Source of the DNA: Enterovibrio baiacu
GTDB lineage: Bacteria > Pseudomonadota > Gammaproteobacteria > Enterobacterales > Vibrionaceae
Reading direction: 5' to 3'
Assembly (NCBI RefSeq): GCF_004120195.1
Contig: NZ_SCHN01000029.1
Span: 1 to 39,599, forward strand
DNA: 39,599 bases
Shown one piece after another: positions 18,395 to 27,046 of this stretch (positions are counted from its first letter, which is position 1; each line of letters starts with the position of its first letter). The notes beneath the pieces were generated by a model. The model was not told the origin of the DNA. It was given only the letters and a program-made list of their open reading frames with translations, and made no database searches. Made by a program: the position numbers and the translations under genes.

Positions 18395-18690
18395 GCATAG
18401 ATGCCAGAAGGGTTGCTTATTCGCTTGATGGATTATCTCGAACTTGTTGATTGGTCGGGGCGTCAATGCCTCGAAAGTAAACGCGACACATCGATGATGG
18501 TGGACCTGACATACTAAAACGTTTGGGGTTTGTTTCAGCGGAAAGGCTGAAGCATATGCGTGCGTTGAAAAGGGCCCAGTAGTCGGTACAGAGGTTTTCT
18601 TGAGAGCAGCTTTGGCAGCAGGTGTTTTAAACAAAACTCTGTGCCAGATAGATGCGGAAGATGAATGGATGAATAACAGGGCAGTACCAT
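18395..18690 (+). pseudogene. Decayed C-terminal fragment of a second RAYT transposase
   Basis: Plus-strand translation from 18401 gives MPEGLLIRLMDYLELVDWSG, which parallels MPDGIPFRLLDYLDLVDWTG in the intact transposase next door. From about 18517, in another frame, it gives LKRLGFVSAERLKHMR, which parallels LSRLGFDKADWLNA. From about 18569, after a further frame change, it gives GPVVGTEVFLRAAL, which parallels GRLVGSSQAIKTAL. The fragment therefore keeps the order of the C-terminal third but is broken by frameshifts and stop codons. It lies in the opposite orientation to the intact gene and starts right after a run of C residues at 18383-18392. It is not a recent copy, because the two differ at many residues. 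Confidence 0.75.
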
Positions 18691-19100
18691 TAAACATAAC
18701 CTGTGCGCTTGTTTTTGTCAGGATTGTGTCAAAAAACCTGTCGACTCATTGAAACATATCAGAAGTGTATTATTGTTTAAATACGGCTTTGCCTGATGCT
18801 GTGTCCCCCTAGTTGTAAGTCTATCCAAATCTATCGCTTGGTGATGAAAGTCATATAACAATGTAATGTATGGCTTTATTTACATCGAGATTCCCATTTC
18901 CGCTTTTTCCTTCTCTCATATATTTCTCTCTCTCACTATCTGTAATTCTGTTCAATCTGTTAAAAAAGCTGACATGCACTGAGAATAACTATTCTAAAAG
19001 AGATGAAATGCGTTAAGGTTTGTATAACCAAATTACAAAAGCCCTTCGTTCTGTAAGATAAGTCGGGCAAACAATAAAGCAGTCGGTTGGACAAAGAACT
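18691..19100. other. Spacer of about 400 bases upstream of the flagellar-type operon
   Basis: No convincing gene is present. The stretch is AT-rich with TTTCTCTC-type pyrimidine tracts near 18900-18950. The operon promoter should lie here or further upstream. The best I can offer is TTACAA (19033-19038) and TAAGAT (19054-19059) with a 15-base gap, both poor matches to a sigma-70 promoter. TAAGATAA at 19054-19061 also weakly resembles the -10 part of a FliA-type promoter, but I see no matching -35 at the usual distance. Confidence 0.4.
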
Positions 19101-19628
19101 ATGCAGTATCTTGAATTGTTTTCTACGGAAGAACTTTTAGCATTAGCAGCACTTGATCTAGAGAAAGAACAGCTTGATCAGGGCTTGCAAAAATTAAAAT
19201 ACCTCACAAAACAGAGTGTTGTTTCTGATGAGTTAGACTCAATGCTCGGTAGTGTATATGCCAAGCTTCGGTTGTTTGATTCTGCGGCAGAACATTACGC
19301 TCTTCTCTTAGATAGGACGCCTTCTCGCCTTCATGAAAGGTTTCAACTTGGGATGGTTTATCGAGAAATGAATGAACTCGAGAAAGCCGCCGAATGCTGG
19401 GACGTCGTGTTGAAAGAAGATGGCACTTATCCTCCAGTTTTGTTTCACAAGGCTCTATTGCATCTGACGATAGAAGACGTGTCTGAATCTAAAACGCTGC
19501 TAAACAAATTGATAGCGTCAGCAGACTCAGATAACTACTACGTTGAGCGTGCGCGCAATGTGCTTGAAGACATTAATTTGTCAGAGAGTGAGCCTAAGCC
19601 AACAACGTCTATCGACCAGGTTCACTAA
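19101..19628 (+). CDS. Small TPR-repeat protein, first gene of the operon
   Basis: The product has 175 residues, with no signal peptide or membrane segment, and consists of helical pairs of the TPR type (SMLGSVYAKLRLFDSAAEHY, RFQLGMVYREMNELEKAAEC). It is the first gene of the flagellar-type operon and is followed 10-16 bases later by a second TPR gene. Its architecture and one segment closely resemble the last gene of the same operon (38615-39226), where KFQLGVAYFFSNDIGNAE aligns with RFQLGMVYREMNELEKAA. In injectisome systems, small TPR proteins such as LcrH/SycD and YscG act as chaperones for translocators or needle subunits. A similar role for this protein is inference. The ribosome binding site is weak. 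Confidence 0.8.
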   Translation: MQYLELFSTEELLALAALDLEKEQLDQGLQKLKYLTKQSVVSDELDSMLGSVYAKLRLFDSAAEHYALLLDRTPSRLHERFQLGMVYREMNELEKAAECWDVVLKEDGTYPPVLFHKALLHLTIEDVSESKTLLNKLIASADSDNYYVERARNVLEDINLSESEPKPTTSIDQVH

Positions 19629-19638
19629 AGGTTCACGT

Positions 19639-20775
19639 TTGACTATGTCGATAGAGCGTATGCAGCAGTATTTGGCGCTCGACCCTGGTAACTCATTGTT
19701 AGCCTGTGATGTTGTTGAAGCATTGGCGAAAATGGGTGACTTCGAGGGGGCGAAGGAAGCATTAAATACAGCTCTCACACATAACAATAAAGATGCTCAT
19801 CTACTCAGTTGGAAAGGGCATATTTCTCTTGCGTTGAAAGACTATGATGAGGCTATCTCAGCCTACGGTGATTTGTTTTCTGAAGGTTATGACCAGTCAG
19901 GCTTGAAGATAAATTGCGCACTTGCTCATTTCCAAAAGAAAGCGTTTGCAGAGGCAAATGAGCTACTTGATGACATTGAAGGGCTCGACGTAAAAAATGG
20001 TTTGATGAAGGCAAGATGTTTAGCACACATGGAGCATATTCCTGAAGCCATTACGCTAACTCGAGATCTTTTGACTCAGTGTGACTCAACAGAAGAAGCA
20101 GATGTGCTTGGTGCTTTAAGTCTATTTTATGTTGACGATGCATTGTACGAAGAGGCTGATAAATACCAAGCGTTAGCGTTAGAGATCGATGCTGAACAAA
20201 CCGATGCTCTGGTGACTGCTGCCAGTTTGGCTCTTTATAGGCTCGATATGAACACTGCAGAGCAGAAAGTTTCTCGCTTGCTGTTGATGATGCCAACGAG
20301 TGGCCGAGTTTTGGCGATGAAAGCGCTCATCCATATGTATCGTCAAGAATTGGTAGAAGCGATTTCTACTTACGAGCTAGCATGCAAAGAAATGCCGGAT
20401 CATGTTGGTAGCCGAGTCAACCTCGCGTGGTGTTTTTTCGCGACGGGTGATTTGGATACTGCGGAGAAAACGTTTAATGAAGCGGTTGAAATAGAACATA
20501 ACTTTGCTGAGTGCCATGGTGGTTTAGCCGTTGTGAAAGCCTATCGTGAAGACTGGAGTGCTTCTAAGCAGTTAGCTAAGAAAGCGTTAAAACTTGATGC
20601 TCAATGTGCTTCTGCTCTTTTTGCGCGTTCGCTTTATCTAAAAGTGAAGGGGATGGATGAGCAAGCGGAGGCGATCATGAATAGTGTTATGTCTTTCCAA
20701 TCAGAGCTGGCTGAGCAAAACCTGAGTGAAACGATCACTCTTAACTTTTTAACCAAGCAAAAGCTAAATGGATAA
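19639..20775 (+). CDS. Large TPR-repeat protein preceding fliQ
   Basis: The product is about 376-378 residues of tandem TPR helices (roughly nine or ten units, for example EALAKMGDFEGAKEALNTAL, KGHISLALKDYDEAISAYGD, NLAWCFFATGDLDTAEKTF). It has no signal peptide or membrane segment, so it is probably cytoplasmic. I prefer the TTG at 19639, seven bases after an AAAGG site, or the in-frame ATG at 19645; the frame is open further upstream but would overlap the previous gene by about 90 bases. Its end overlaps the fliQ start by eight bases, which suggests translational coupling to the export gate. The role is unknown; a scaffold, chaperone or substrate-sorting protein would fit. Confidence 0.8.
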   Translation: MTMSIERMQQYLALDPGNSLLACDVVEALAKMGDFEGAKEALNTALTHNNKDAHLLSWKGHISLALKDYDEAISAYGDLFSEGYDQSGLKINCALAHFQKKAFAEANELLDDIEGLDVKNGLMKARCLAHMEHIPEAITLTRDLLTQCDSTEEADVLGALSLFYVDDALYEEADKYQALALEIDAEQTDALVTAASLALYRLDMNTAEQKVSRLLLMMPTSGRVLAMKALIHMYRQELVEAISTYELACKEMPDHVGSRVNLAWCFFATGDLDTAEKTFNEAVEIEHNFAECHGGLAVVKAYREDWSASKQLAKKALKLDAQCASALFARSLYLKVKGMDEQAEAIMNSVMSFQSELAEQNLSETITLNFLTKQKLNG

Positions 20776-21031
20776 AGACGCTGCGAGCTTTCTACTCAGT
20801 GAAATGATGAGTACAGCATTTCTTGTTTGTGGCCCTATTTTATTGGTGGCTCTCGTCGTTGGATTGGCAGTGAGTATTATTCAAGTAGTAACGCAAATAC
20901 AGGAAATGACATTAACCTTTGTTCCAAAAATGTTTGCTGTGGCGCTTATTATTATGGTGATGTCCGGTTGGATGCTTGGTGTATTAACAGAGTTTACCAT
21001 TTCGCTTTTTAAGTATGCTTCGAGTTTGTGA
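20768..21031 (+). CDS. fliQ: Flagellar-type export gate protein FliQ
   Basis: This 87-residue protein has two hydrophobic helices (about 15-40 and 52-78) and the conserved family core VGLAVSIIQVVTQIQEMTLT followed by FVPK. FliQ joins FliP and FliR in the helical export gate of the flagellar and injectisome type III apparatus in the inner membrane. Its length is normal (about 89). The start overlaps the TPR gene and its end overlaps fliR (GTGA). Its usual partner fliP is not upstream but at the far 3' end of the operon, an unusual arrangement. Confidence 0.95.
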   Translation: MDKDAASFLLSEMMSTAFLVCGPILLVALVVGLAVSIIQVVTQIQEMTLTFVPKMFAVALIIMVMSGWMLGVLTEFTISLFKYASSL

Positions 21032-21810
21032 TTGATAATGAAGTAGCCATTGACTGGCAAAACTATATTAGTGTCTTCTTTTTGATCCTCTGTAGGGTCA
21101 CACCTCCTCTTGTATTTAGGAGTATAAATCCACTTTCAATGTTGCCGCCTTATATAAAAGTATTGGTAACGATTGTTTTCTCTCTGGTTATTTTATTCAG
21201 AGTGGGTGATGACAATATGATTATGCGCGCTGTACAGCTAGATGGTACGGCATTGGCGGTAGCGTGTCTAATCGAGTTTGGAATTGGATTAATATTATGG
21301 TTTGCATTGCTTGCGACGTATGGCGCGATTTATACATTTTTGCGCGTGTTAGATATGCAAGTGGGCTTCAACCCCATGGGTATATTTAACCCGTCGATGA
21401 GCGAGTCTGATCCTATATTGACCCGCGTTGTCCTTGTGTTTGTTTTTCTGTTGTTTTTTATAACAGATATGCATTATTTTATTCTTCTTTCATTGACTCA
21501 ATCGTTAAGCGTTTTTCCAATTTTAAGTGGGTTTGGTGAGCCGGATTTGGATATGTTGATTGCACTGTTCTCTTCCCAGTTTATGCTTTGTTTGATTTTG
21601 GTTTTACCCATTATGGTTTCTATTTTTTGGGTTGATTTAGTGTTAGGCATGTGTAGCCGGGTTATGCCACAAGTGAACATATATTTTGTGGGTTTGCCGT
21701 TAAAAATTGCTGTGGCATTCATTATTCTAGGCCTTGCATCACGACATATCACTAATGTGTCTGAGGAGCTATTTGATAACGTCGTAAGGTATTGGCAGGC
21801 CTTGTACTGA
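21028..21810 (+). CDS. fliR: Flagellar-type export gate protein FliR
   Basis: The product has 260 residues and is almost wholly hydrophobic with about six membrane spans, the usual FliR size and pattern (RVTPPLVFRSINPLSMLPPY, QVGFNPMGIFNPSMSESDP, PIMVSIFWVDLVLGMCSRVM, QVNIYFVGLPLKI). It completes the FliPQR gate. It starts with GTG overlapping the fliQ stop codon by four bases, so the two are translationally coupled. The MPQVNIYFVGLPLKI segment is the strongest family signature. Confidence 0.95.
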   Translation: MIDNEVAIDWQNYISVFFLILCRVTPPLVFRSINPLSMLPPYIKVLVTIVFSLVILFRVGDDNMIMRAVQLDGTALAVACLIEFGIGLILWFALLATYGAIYTFLRVLDMQVGFNPMGIFNPSMSESDPILTRVVLVFVFLLFFITDMHYFILLSLTQSLSVFPILSGFGEPDLDMLIALFSSQFMLCLILVLPIMVSIFWVDLVLGMCSRVMPQVNIYFVGLPLKIAVAFIILGLASRHITNVSEELFDNVVRYWQALY

Positions 21811-21828
21811 CAAATTTATAGAAGGGGC

Positions 21829-22893
21829 ATGTCGTTGGCTACGGAAGAAAAAACAGAAAAAGCAACAGACTATAAACTCCGTAAAGCCAGAGAAAAAGGT
21901 CAAGTATCCAAGAGCATGGATGTAACATCCACAGCCAGTTTACTGGTGACGTTGATCATGGTTATGGCAATGATTTCCCATGTCGGTATCGTCGTTCTTG
22001 CAACGACATCGGACGTTTTTTTGTTGGCAGCGAATCTGGATGTGACCAGTAGTCTCGATTGGTTACTCAACAAACTTTTTAACGCCTACTTGTCGGCGTT
22101 AATGCCAGTTTTTCTCACCGCGATTATTTTTGGTGTACTCATCAACTTGCTACAAACTAAGGGCGTTTTCAGTTTTCATCCTTTAAAGCCAAATATTGGA
22201 AAGCTTAATCCTATTAAGGGACTAAAAAAACTCTTTTCGATAAAGTCGCTTTTTGAATTGGCAAAGAATATTCTTCGTTTAAGTTTTATCTCTGTTATGG
22301 CTTGGTATTTGTTTTATGACGAGGTTCTCTATATCCCAGATAATTCTGGGCTTTCAGCTTGGTTGATACTCGAAAGAACGCAGGTTTTATTTGGTAAGAC
22401 TGTGGCTCTTTTTATCCTGACTATTTTACCTTTCACTTTGTTTGATTTGATTTTTCAAAATTGGTCATTTGCAAAAGAAATGCGAATGACAAAGAAAGAA
22501 CTTAAAGATCAGTATAAAAGCCAAGATGGCGATCAGGAGATAAAGCAAAAAAGAAGGCAGCTCCAAAAAGAACTCGGTTCTAAAGTTGGTTCTCTCACCA
22601 ATGTGTCTAATGCGGATGTGGTTATTACCAATCCAACACATATTGCTATTGCACTAAAGTATGACGAAGAAACAATGACAGCGCCGAAAGTTATTTCTAA
22701 AGGGAAAGGGCCGATAGCAGAGGCAATAAAAGAAATAGCAAGAGAACATCGTATTCATACGAAAACGAACATTCCGCTAGCCAGAGCGATTTATAGAAAA
22801 ATCCGGATAGGAAGGGAGATTCCACCTGAGTTTTATGACGAGGTGTCGGAAATCTATAAGTGGTTATTGAAAAGTAAAAATGCCAATTTGTGA
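21829..22893 (+). CDS. flhB: Export switch protein FlhB with autocleavage NPTH motif
   Basis: The product has 354 residues: an N-terminal EEKTEKAT...RKAREKGQV signature, four membrane spans, and a cytoplasmic domain with the NPTH autocleavage site at about residues 268-271 (VVITNPTHIAIAL). In the family, cleavage between N and P is needed to switch substrate specificity from rod/hook to late substrates, so retention of the site suggests that a switch still exists here. A GAAGGGG site precedes ATG 21829 too closely; the TTG two codons later has better spacing, so the exact start is uncertain. It lies 18 bases after fliR. Confidence 0.96.
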   Translation: MSLATEEKTEKATDYKLRKAREKGQVSKSMDVTSTASLLVTLIMVMAMISHVGIVVLATTSDVFLLAANLDVTSSLDWLLNKLFNAYLSALMPVFLTAIIFGVLINLLQTKGVFSFHPLKPNIGKLNPIKGLKKLFSIKSLFELAKNILRLSFISVMAWYLFYDEVLYIPDNSGLSAWLILERTQVLFGKTVALFILTILPFTLFDLIFQNWSFAKEMRMTKKELKDQYKSQDGDQEIKQKRRQLQKELGSKVGSLTNVSNADVVITNPTHIAIALKYDEETMTAPKVISKGKGPIAEAIKEIAREHRIHTKTNIPLARAIYRKIRIGREIPPEFYDEVSEIYKWLLKSKNANL

Positions 22894-22907
22894 AGTAAGG
22901 TAGTCAT

Positions 22908-24929
22908 TTGTTTAAGCAGTATTTTCTAAAAGATTGGCATAGTAATTTATTCATCATCGGTGTTGTACTGATCTTGATGGTGATTTTTCTGCCGATTCCG
23001 CCGTCGTTGTTGGATTTTCTTCAAATCATCAACTTCAGTGTCGCTTTGCTCATTCTTTTGCTGACATTCAGTACAGATAAGCCACTGAGCTTTTCTACAT
23101 TTCCTTCCATTATATTGATTGCGACATTATTTCGGCTCGCGCTCAACATCTCTGCAACGCGACTTATTTTAGGCGAGGGTGATGCAGGGGAAGTGATAGG
23201 CGCTATTGGTGAGTTTGTTGTATCCGGCAACTATGTGATCGGGTTTATCGTTTTTATCATTCTTGTTGTTGTTCAGTATGTGGTTGTTACTAACGGTGCC
23301 CAGCGTGTGGCAGAGGTTGCTGCCAGATTTACGTTAGACAGTATGCCGGGCAAACAAATGGCCATTGATGCCGATATGAATATGGGTCTCATTGATGCGG
23401 AAGAAGCTCGGACGCGCCGCTCGAATATTGAAAGAGAAGCCAGTTTCTATGGTGCGATGGATGGTGCCACAAAGTTTGTAAAAGGTGATGCGATTGCAGG
23501 CATCATCATCATCCTGATCGACATTATCGGTGGTGTCACTATCGGCGTGATGCAACACGATCTTACGTGGGGTGAGTCTCTAACTAAGTATTCGTTGCTA
23601 ACAATTGGTGATGGCATTGTCACCCAGATACCATCGCTCATCATCGCAGTTGCGACAGGTATCATCATTACGCGCGCGGCGACTGACACTGAACTTAGCC
23701 GAGAGATAGGGCGTCAAATTTCCTCTCATCCTCGCACACTGATTTTGGTCACTCTTGCGTTAATAGGCGCACTATTTTTGGATGGTCTTCCTACCATTCC
23801 AATCCTTGTTGTCGCTGTCTTCTTTGCAGTTTGTGTTTGGTGGGCAATCAGAAGCAAAGAACATGAAACCGATATTGAGATTGAAAGCGCGGAGAAAGAA
23901 GATCTTGCGGACATCATCAAAGTGTATCCACTCGAGGTGCGACTGGGTGCGTCCCTCAAATCCCTAAGCACCTCGCATCAATGGAACCTAGGAAAACGTC
24001 TGGAAGCTTTGAAAAAGGTTGTTGCTAAAGAGTTTGGTTTTATTTGTCCAGAGATCAAATTTACCGAAGATGAATTGCTGAGGACTGATGATTATGAAAT
24101 CCATATTCATGGTTCTCGTGTTGGCAAAGGCACGTTAAAAACAGACAAGGTGCTGGCGATTGGCCATACCGACGTTCTTTCTCAACTTGAAGGTGAAACG
24201 ACCAAAGAGCCAGCCTATGGATTACCCGCTCTTTGGATCGATAGTGCTGCGCGGGACTTGGCACAAAGTCAATCCTGTACGCTTGTTGAGCCTGAAATGG
24301 TCGTTTTCACGCATATTTCTGAAACCGTGAAGAATAACCTTCATGAAATTATTTCCCGTAAAGATATCGAGCAGATCCTTATCTCTTTGAGGCAGGACAA
24401 GATATCAATCGTGGATGAGATCGTGCCTAACTTGCTCACGATCTCGGATATTCACCGTATCTGTCGCATGCTGCTGACTGAGAAAGTCAGCATCCGTTAT
24501 ATGGAGCTGATCCTCGAGACACTGGCCGAGCATGCGGCTCAGGAAAACAAAGACATTGATAAGTTAGTCGAGAAGGTACGCGAGCGCTTAGCGTTGCGAC
24601 TTTGTGAACGTTATCTCGATGAAAACGAACAGCTGAATGTTATCACTATGTCCCCTCAGCTGGAGGCCATGCTTAAACGTACGCTGCGTGGCGAGGCGTC
24701 AGGCGCATTCAACATAGATAGTGTACTGAAACAGCTGGTCTCTCACTGTGAAGAGATTCTTTCAAAAGGAATGGAACCCGTACTGCTATGTTCGGGAGCT
24801 ATCCGTTCGCCACTTAGGAAGATCACGGAGAGAGTGGTTCCTAAACTCGCGGTGATCTCAGCTCAGGAAGTCCGTGGTGTGAAATCAGTCCAAACTATTG
24901 GAAAGCTCACGTATGAGGAGAACGCGTAG
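22908..24929 (+). CDS. flhA: Export gate protein FlhA
   Basis: The product is 673 residues, close to the usual 690. An N-terminal membrane domain of about eight spans contains the FHIPEP family signature at about residues 133-160 (ARFTLDSMPGKQMAIDADMN), followed by a cytoplasmic domain from about 320 that includes EVRLG and RYMELILETLAEHA segments. FlhA forms the nonameric ring that accepts chaperone-substrate complexes and couples export to the proton motive force. It begins with TTG preceded by TAAGG, and ends overlapping the start of flgF (TAGTG). The complete cytoplasmic domain argues for active substrate recognition. Confidence 0.97.
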   Translation: MFKQYFLKDWHSNLFIIGVVLILMVIFLPIPPSLLDFLQIINFSVALLILLLTFSTDKPLSFSTFPSIILIATLFRLALNISATRLILGEGDAGEVIGAIGEFVVSGNYVIGFIVFIILVVVQYVVVTNGAQRVAEVAARFTLDSMPGKQMAIDADMNMGLIDAEEARTRRSNIEREASFYGAMDGATKFVKGDAIAGIIIILIDIIGGVTIGVMQHDLTWGESLTKYSLLTIGDGIVTQIPSLIIAVATGIIITRAATDTELSREIGRQISSHPRTLILVTLALIGALFLDGLPTIPILVVAVFFAVCVWWAIRSKEHETDIEIESAEKEDLADIIKVYPLEVRLGASLKSLSTSHQWNLGKRLEALKKVVAKEFGFICPEIKFTEDELLRTDDYEIHIHGSRVGKGTLKTDKVLAIGHTDVLSQLEGETTKEPAYGLPALWIDSAARDLAQSQSCTLVEPEMVVFTHISETVKNNLHEIISRKDIEQILISLRQDKISIVDEIVPNLLTISDIHRICRMLLTEKVSIRYMELILETLAEHAAQENKDIDKLVEKVRERLALRLCERYLDENEQLNVITMSPQLEAMLKRTLRGEASGAFNIDSVLKQLVSHCEEILSKGMEPVLLCSGAIRSPLRKITERVVPKLAVISAQEVRGVKSVQTIGKLTYEENA

Positions 24930-25600
24930 TGGAAAATGTGTCTGAAATTGTTGCTTCGTCGATCACCCGTAATTTAGATGCGTTGGAGCGAATTAGCAAC
25001 AATACGCAAAACGTGACAACCGTCGGGTTTAAATCGCGGTTACATGGTCAATCATCCGAAAGTACTTCAATGGCAACATCCATCGATATGTCTCAAGGCG
25101 AGTTAAGACAGACCAACCGTTCTCTTGATTTGGCAATTAATGGTTCAGCCTGGTTTGTGCTCAAACAAGGTGACAGCCTTTACCTTAGCAGGAATGGTCA
25201 GTTCCGCCTGACGGGAAATGGGCAGGTGATTGATGGTAAAGGGCGTATTTTGCAGGGCCAAAATGGTGATGTCTTTCTTGACTCTTCCAATGTTTCAATC
25301 TCTGGCAGTGGAGAAATTTCGGACCTTAACGGCGCGCTTGATCAACTATTACTGGTGTCTCCTTCCGCCATGACAAAGGGTCAATACATCGGCGGAGAAT
25401 GGCATGTTAATCCTTCTACCACATTGGACTTTGACGCTTCTAGTACGGTTCTCCAGGGATATTTAGAACAATCAAACGTTGATCCTTCAACAGAAGTTCT
25501 CGAAATGATGTCAGCGAGACGACATGTGGAAACGATGCAAAAAACAATCGTTGCTTATAACGAAACCCTCGGTAAAGCGATCTCAGAATTAGGTAAATAA
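24929..25600 (+). CDS. flgF: Proximal rod protein FlgF
   Basis: This 223-residue protein belongs to the FlgE/F/G family: N-terminal helix with ISNNTQNVTTVGFKS, the middle signature GELRQTNRSLDLAINGSAWF, and a C-terminal helix with QGYLEQSNVDPSTEVLEMM. FlgF forms part of the proximal rod across the periplasm. The start is GTG overlapping the flhA stop codon. The N-terminal ANxxTxGFK motif is somewhat altered (NNTQNVTTVGFK). It pairs with flgG immediately downstream, as in ordinary flagellar loci; assignment as FlgF rather than FlgG rests on order and divergence. Confidence 0.88.
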   Translation: MENVSEIVASSITRNLDALERISNNTQNVTTVGFKSRLHGQSSESTSMATSIDMSQGELRQTNRSLDLAINGSAWFVLKQGDSLYLSRNGQFRLTGNGQVIDGKGRILQGQNGDVFLDSSNVSISGSGEISDLNGALDQLLLVSPSAMTKGQYIGGEWHVNPSTTLDFDASSTVLQGYLEQSNVDPSTEVLEMMSARRHVETMQKTIVAYNETLGKAISELGK

Positions 25601-25601
25601 G

Positions 25602-26363
25602 ATGATTGATGCACTAGCAAATGCGGAGCTAGCGTTAAGAACGCACCAAAAGCATATCGACATGATTTCAAATAACGTGTCGAACATTAATACGCCGGGA
25701 TACAAAGCAAGTACACCGGTCTTCAATAGCCTTGTTTCTGAAGGTGCTAATCCAAACGCGGCAACATCAGCGACCAGTGGAAGTGGTGTTGAAATCAGCG
25801 ATGAAATCTATCGATTCGACAACGGTGAGTTTAAATTCACTGGCTCTTCGCTTGATCTCGCTATTCAAGGCAATGGCTTGCTTGAAGTCGAGCTAGATAA
25901 TGGAGACTACGCCTACACGCGAGTCACTTCTCTTAGAAAACTCGAAGATGGTTCTTTGGCCACAGTGCATGGGCACAAGCTAGCAGCAGGTATTGTTGTG
26001 CCACCAGATGTCTCTGAAATTCAGATTTCGAGTGATGGCATCGTTAACGGAGTGATTCAGGGAGAACCTGAACCTCTTGAATTAGGGCAGCTTGAACTCG
26101 CTTTATTTGATTCTTATGAGTCGTTGGAAGCGAGAGACGGTGGATTGTGGTACCGCACCGAGAGTGCAGGACAGATGCAGTATCTCTTACCAAGCGAAGA
26201 AGGTGCAGGAACGATTCTTCAGGGCTTCACTGAGATGTCTAACGTGAACATGATTGAAGAAATGGTCTCCTTAATGGCAGCTCAGCGCGCTTATCAACTT
26301 AACTCGCGTGTTATTCAAACCAGTGATCAGATCCTCGAAACCATCAATAACCTAACGCGGTAA
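25602..26363 (+). CDS. flgG: Distal rod protein FlgG
   Basis: The product has 253 residues, near the usual 260, with the N-terminal MISNNVSNINTPGYKAS motif, the GEFKFTGSSLDLAIQGNGLL signature and the C-terminal MSNVNMIEEMVSLMAAQRAY helix typical of FlgG. FlgG forms the distal rod through the peptidoglycan and outer-membrane ring zone. It starts one base after the flgF stop codon. Its full-length, well-conserved state suggests that a rod is still assembled. Confidence 0.93.
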   Translation: MIDALANAELALRTHQKHIDMISNNVSNINTPGYKASTPVFNSLVSEGANPNAATSATSGSGVEISDEIYRFDNGEFKFTGSSLDLAIQGNGLLEVELDNGDYAYTRVTSLRKLEDGSLATVHGHKLAAGIVVPPDVSEIQISSDGIVNGVIQGEPEPLELGQLELALFDSYESLEARDGGLWYRTESAGQMQYLLPSEEGAGTILQGFTEMSNVNMIEEMVSLMAAQRAYQLNSRVIQTSDQILETINNLTR

Positions 26364-27044
26364 ATGATAGTCACGATAAATAAAGTTGCAGTGGCTCTTT
26401 GGTTTATGTGTTTGCTCGGCGTGAGCAGTGTGCATGCAAATGAAGAAAACACGGATGCGACTCAATTCCTATCAGCACATCTGCTTTCAAAAGGCTTCAC
26501 TGACTTGGTGATTGGAGCGGTCGGTAAGAAAAATGGAGAGGCGCTTCAAAAGACGCGCTACTTCGCTGTGGAATGCACTTACAAGATTAATCGCTGCAGA
26601 GTGATGGGCGAAGACTCTGAGGGAAAACGCCTCTCTTCCTGGTTCCGTGTCTACAGTCAACAGCTAGGTTGGCAAGCGAAGAAGTCCATTCGTAAACATG
26701 CGCGCATCCAACAATCTGACTTTGAGTGGGTGATGACGGATGGCTTTTTATGCGCAAATAAGCTGGCTGGCAGAGACGAGATTGACACTGGAGTGATTGC
26801 TGCTCAGCGCATAAAGAAGGGCTCAACGCTGTGTGACTTACACATATTGAAATCAGACGGTATTGCAGCTGGGGATACAGTTTCTCTCACCTCTACCACT
26901 GAAATGCTTCAATTGATGATTGAAGTAAAGGCCCTGGACTCTGGCAATGTTGGAGACACTATCAGGGTGCGAATTCCAAGCTCAGGCAACATTCTTCAGG
27001 GCAAAGTGGTGTCTTCTGAACTGGTTGAATCGGAGATCAAGTAA
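26364..27044 (+). CDS. flgA: P-ring assembly chaperone FlgA
   Basis: The product has 226 residues: a signal peptide (hydrophobic stretch ending near SSVHAN, residue 26), then a region with two cysteines (VECTYKINRC), and a SAF-type C-terminal half with IRKHARIQQSDFEW, IAAQRIKKGSTLC and IRVRIPSSGNILQGKV. FlgA is a periplasmic chaperone that promotes polymerisation of FlgI into the P ring. It directly follows flgG and precedes flgH and flgI, which it would serve. The N-terminal domain is diverged, but the SAF half is clear. Confidence 0.88.
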   Translation: MIVTINKVAVALWFMCLLGVSSVHANEENTDATQFLSAHLLSKGFTDLVIGAVGKKNGEALQKTRYFAVECTYKINRCRVMGEDSEGKRLSSWFRVYSQQLGWQAKKSIRKHARIQQSDFEWVMTDGFLCANKLAGRDEIDTGVIAAQRIKKGSTLCDLHILKSDGIAAGDTVSLTSTTEMLQLMIEVKALDSGNVGDTIRVRIPSSGNILQGKVVSSELVESEIK

Positions 27045-27046
27045 AC

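Noticed and set aside
18368-18697. A 109-codon minus-strand frame upstream of the operon
   Set aside because: It lies antisense to the decayed transposase fragment, which explains the sequence better; the translation has no family features.
18900-18960. Pyrimidine-rich repeats as a CRISPR or satellite array
   Set aside because: Only short TCTC-type tracts are present, with no regular spacing or conserved repeat unit.
19020-19061. FliA-type promoter upstream of the operon
   Set aside because: TAAGATAA resembles the -10 half only weakly, and no TAAA element lies at the proper distance.
19543-19638. Upstream extension of the second TPR protein
   Set aside because: It would overlap the end of the first TPR gene by about 90 bases, has no TPR character and is less well supported than TTG 19639 or ATG 19645.
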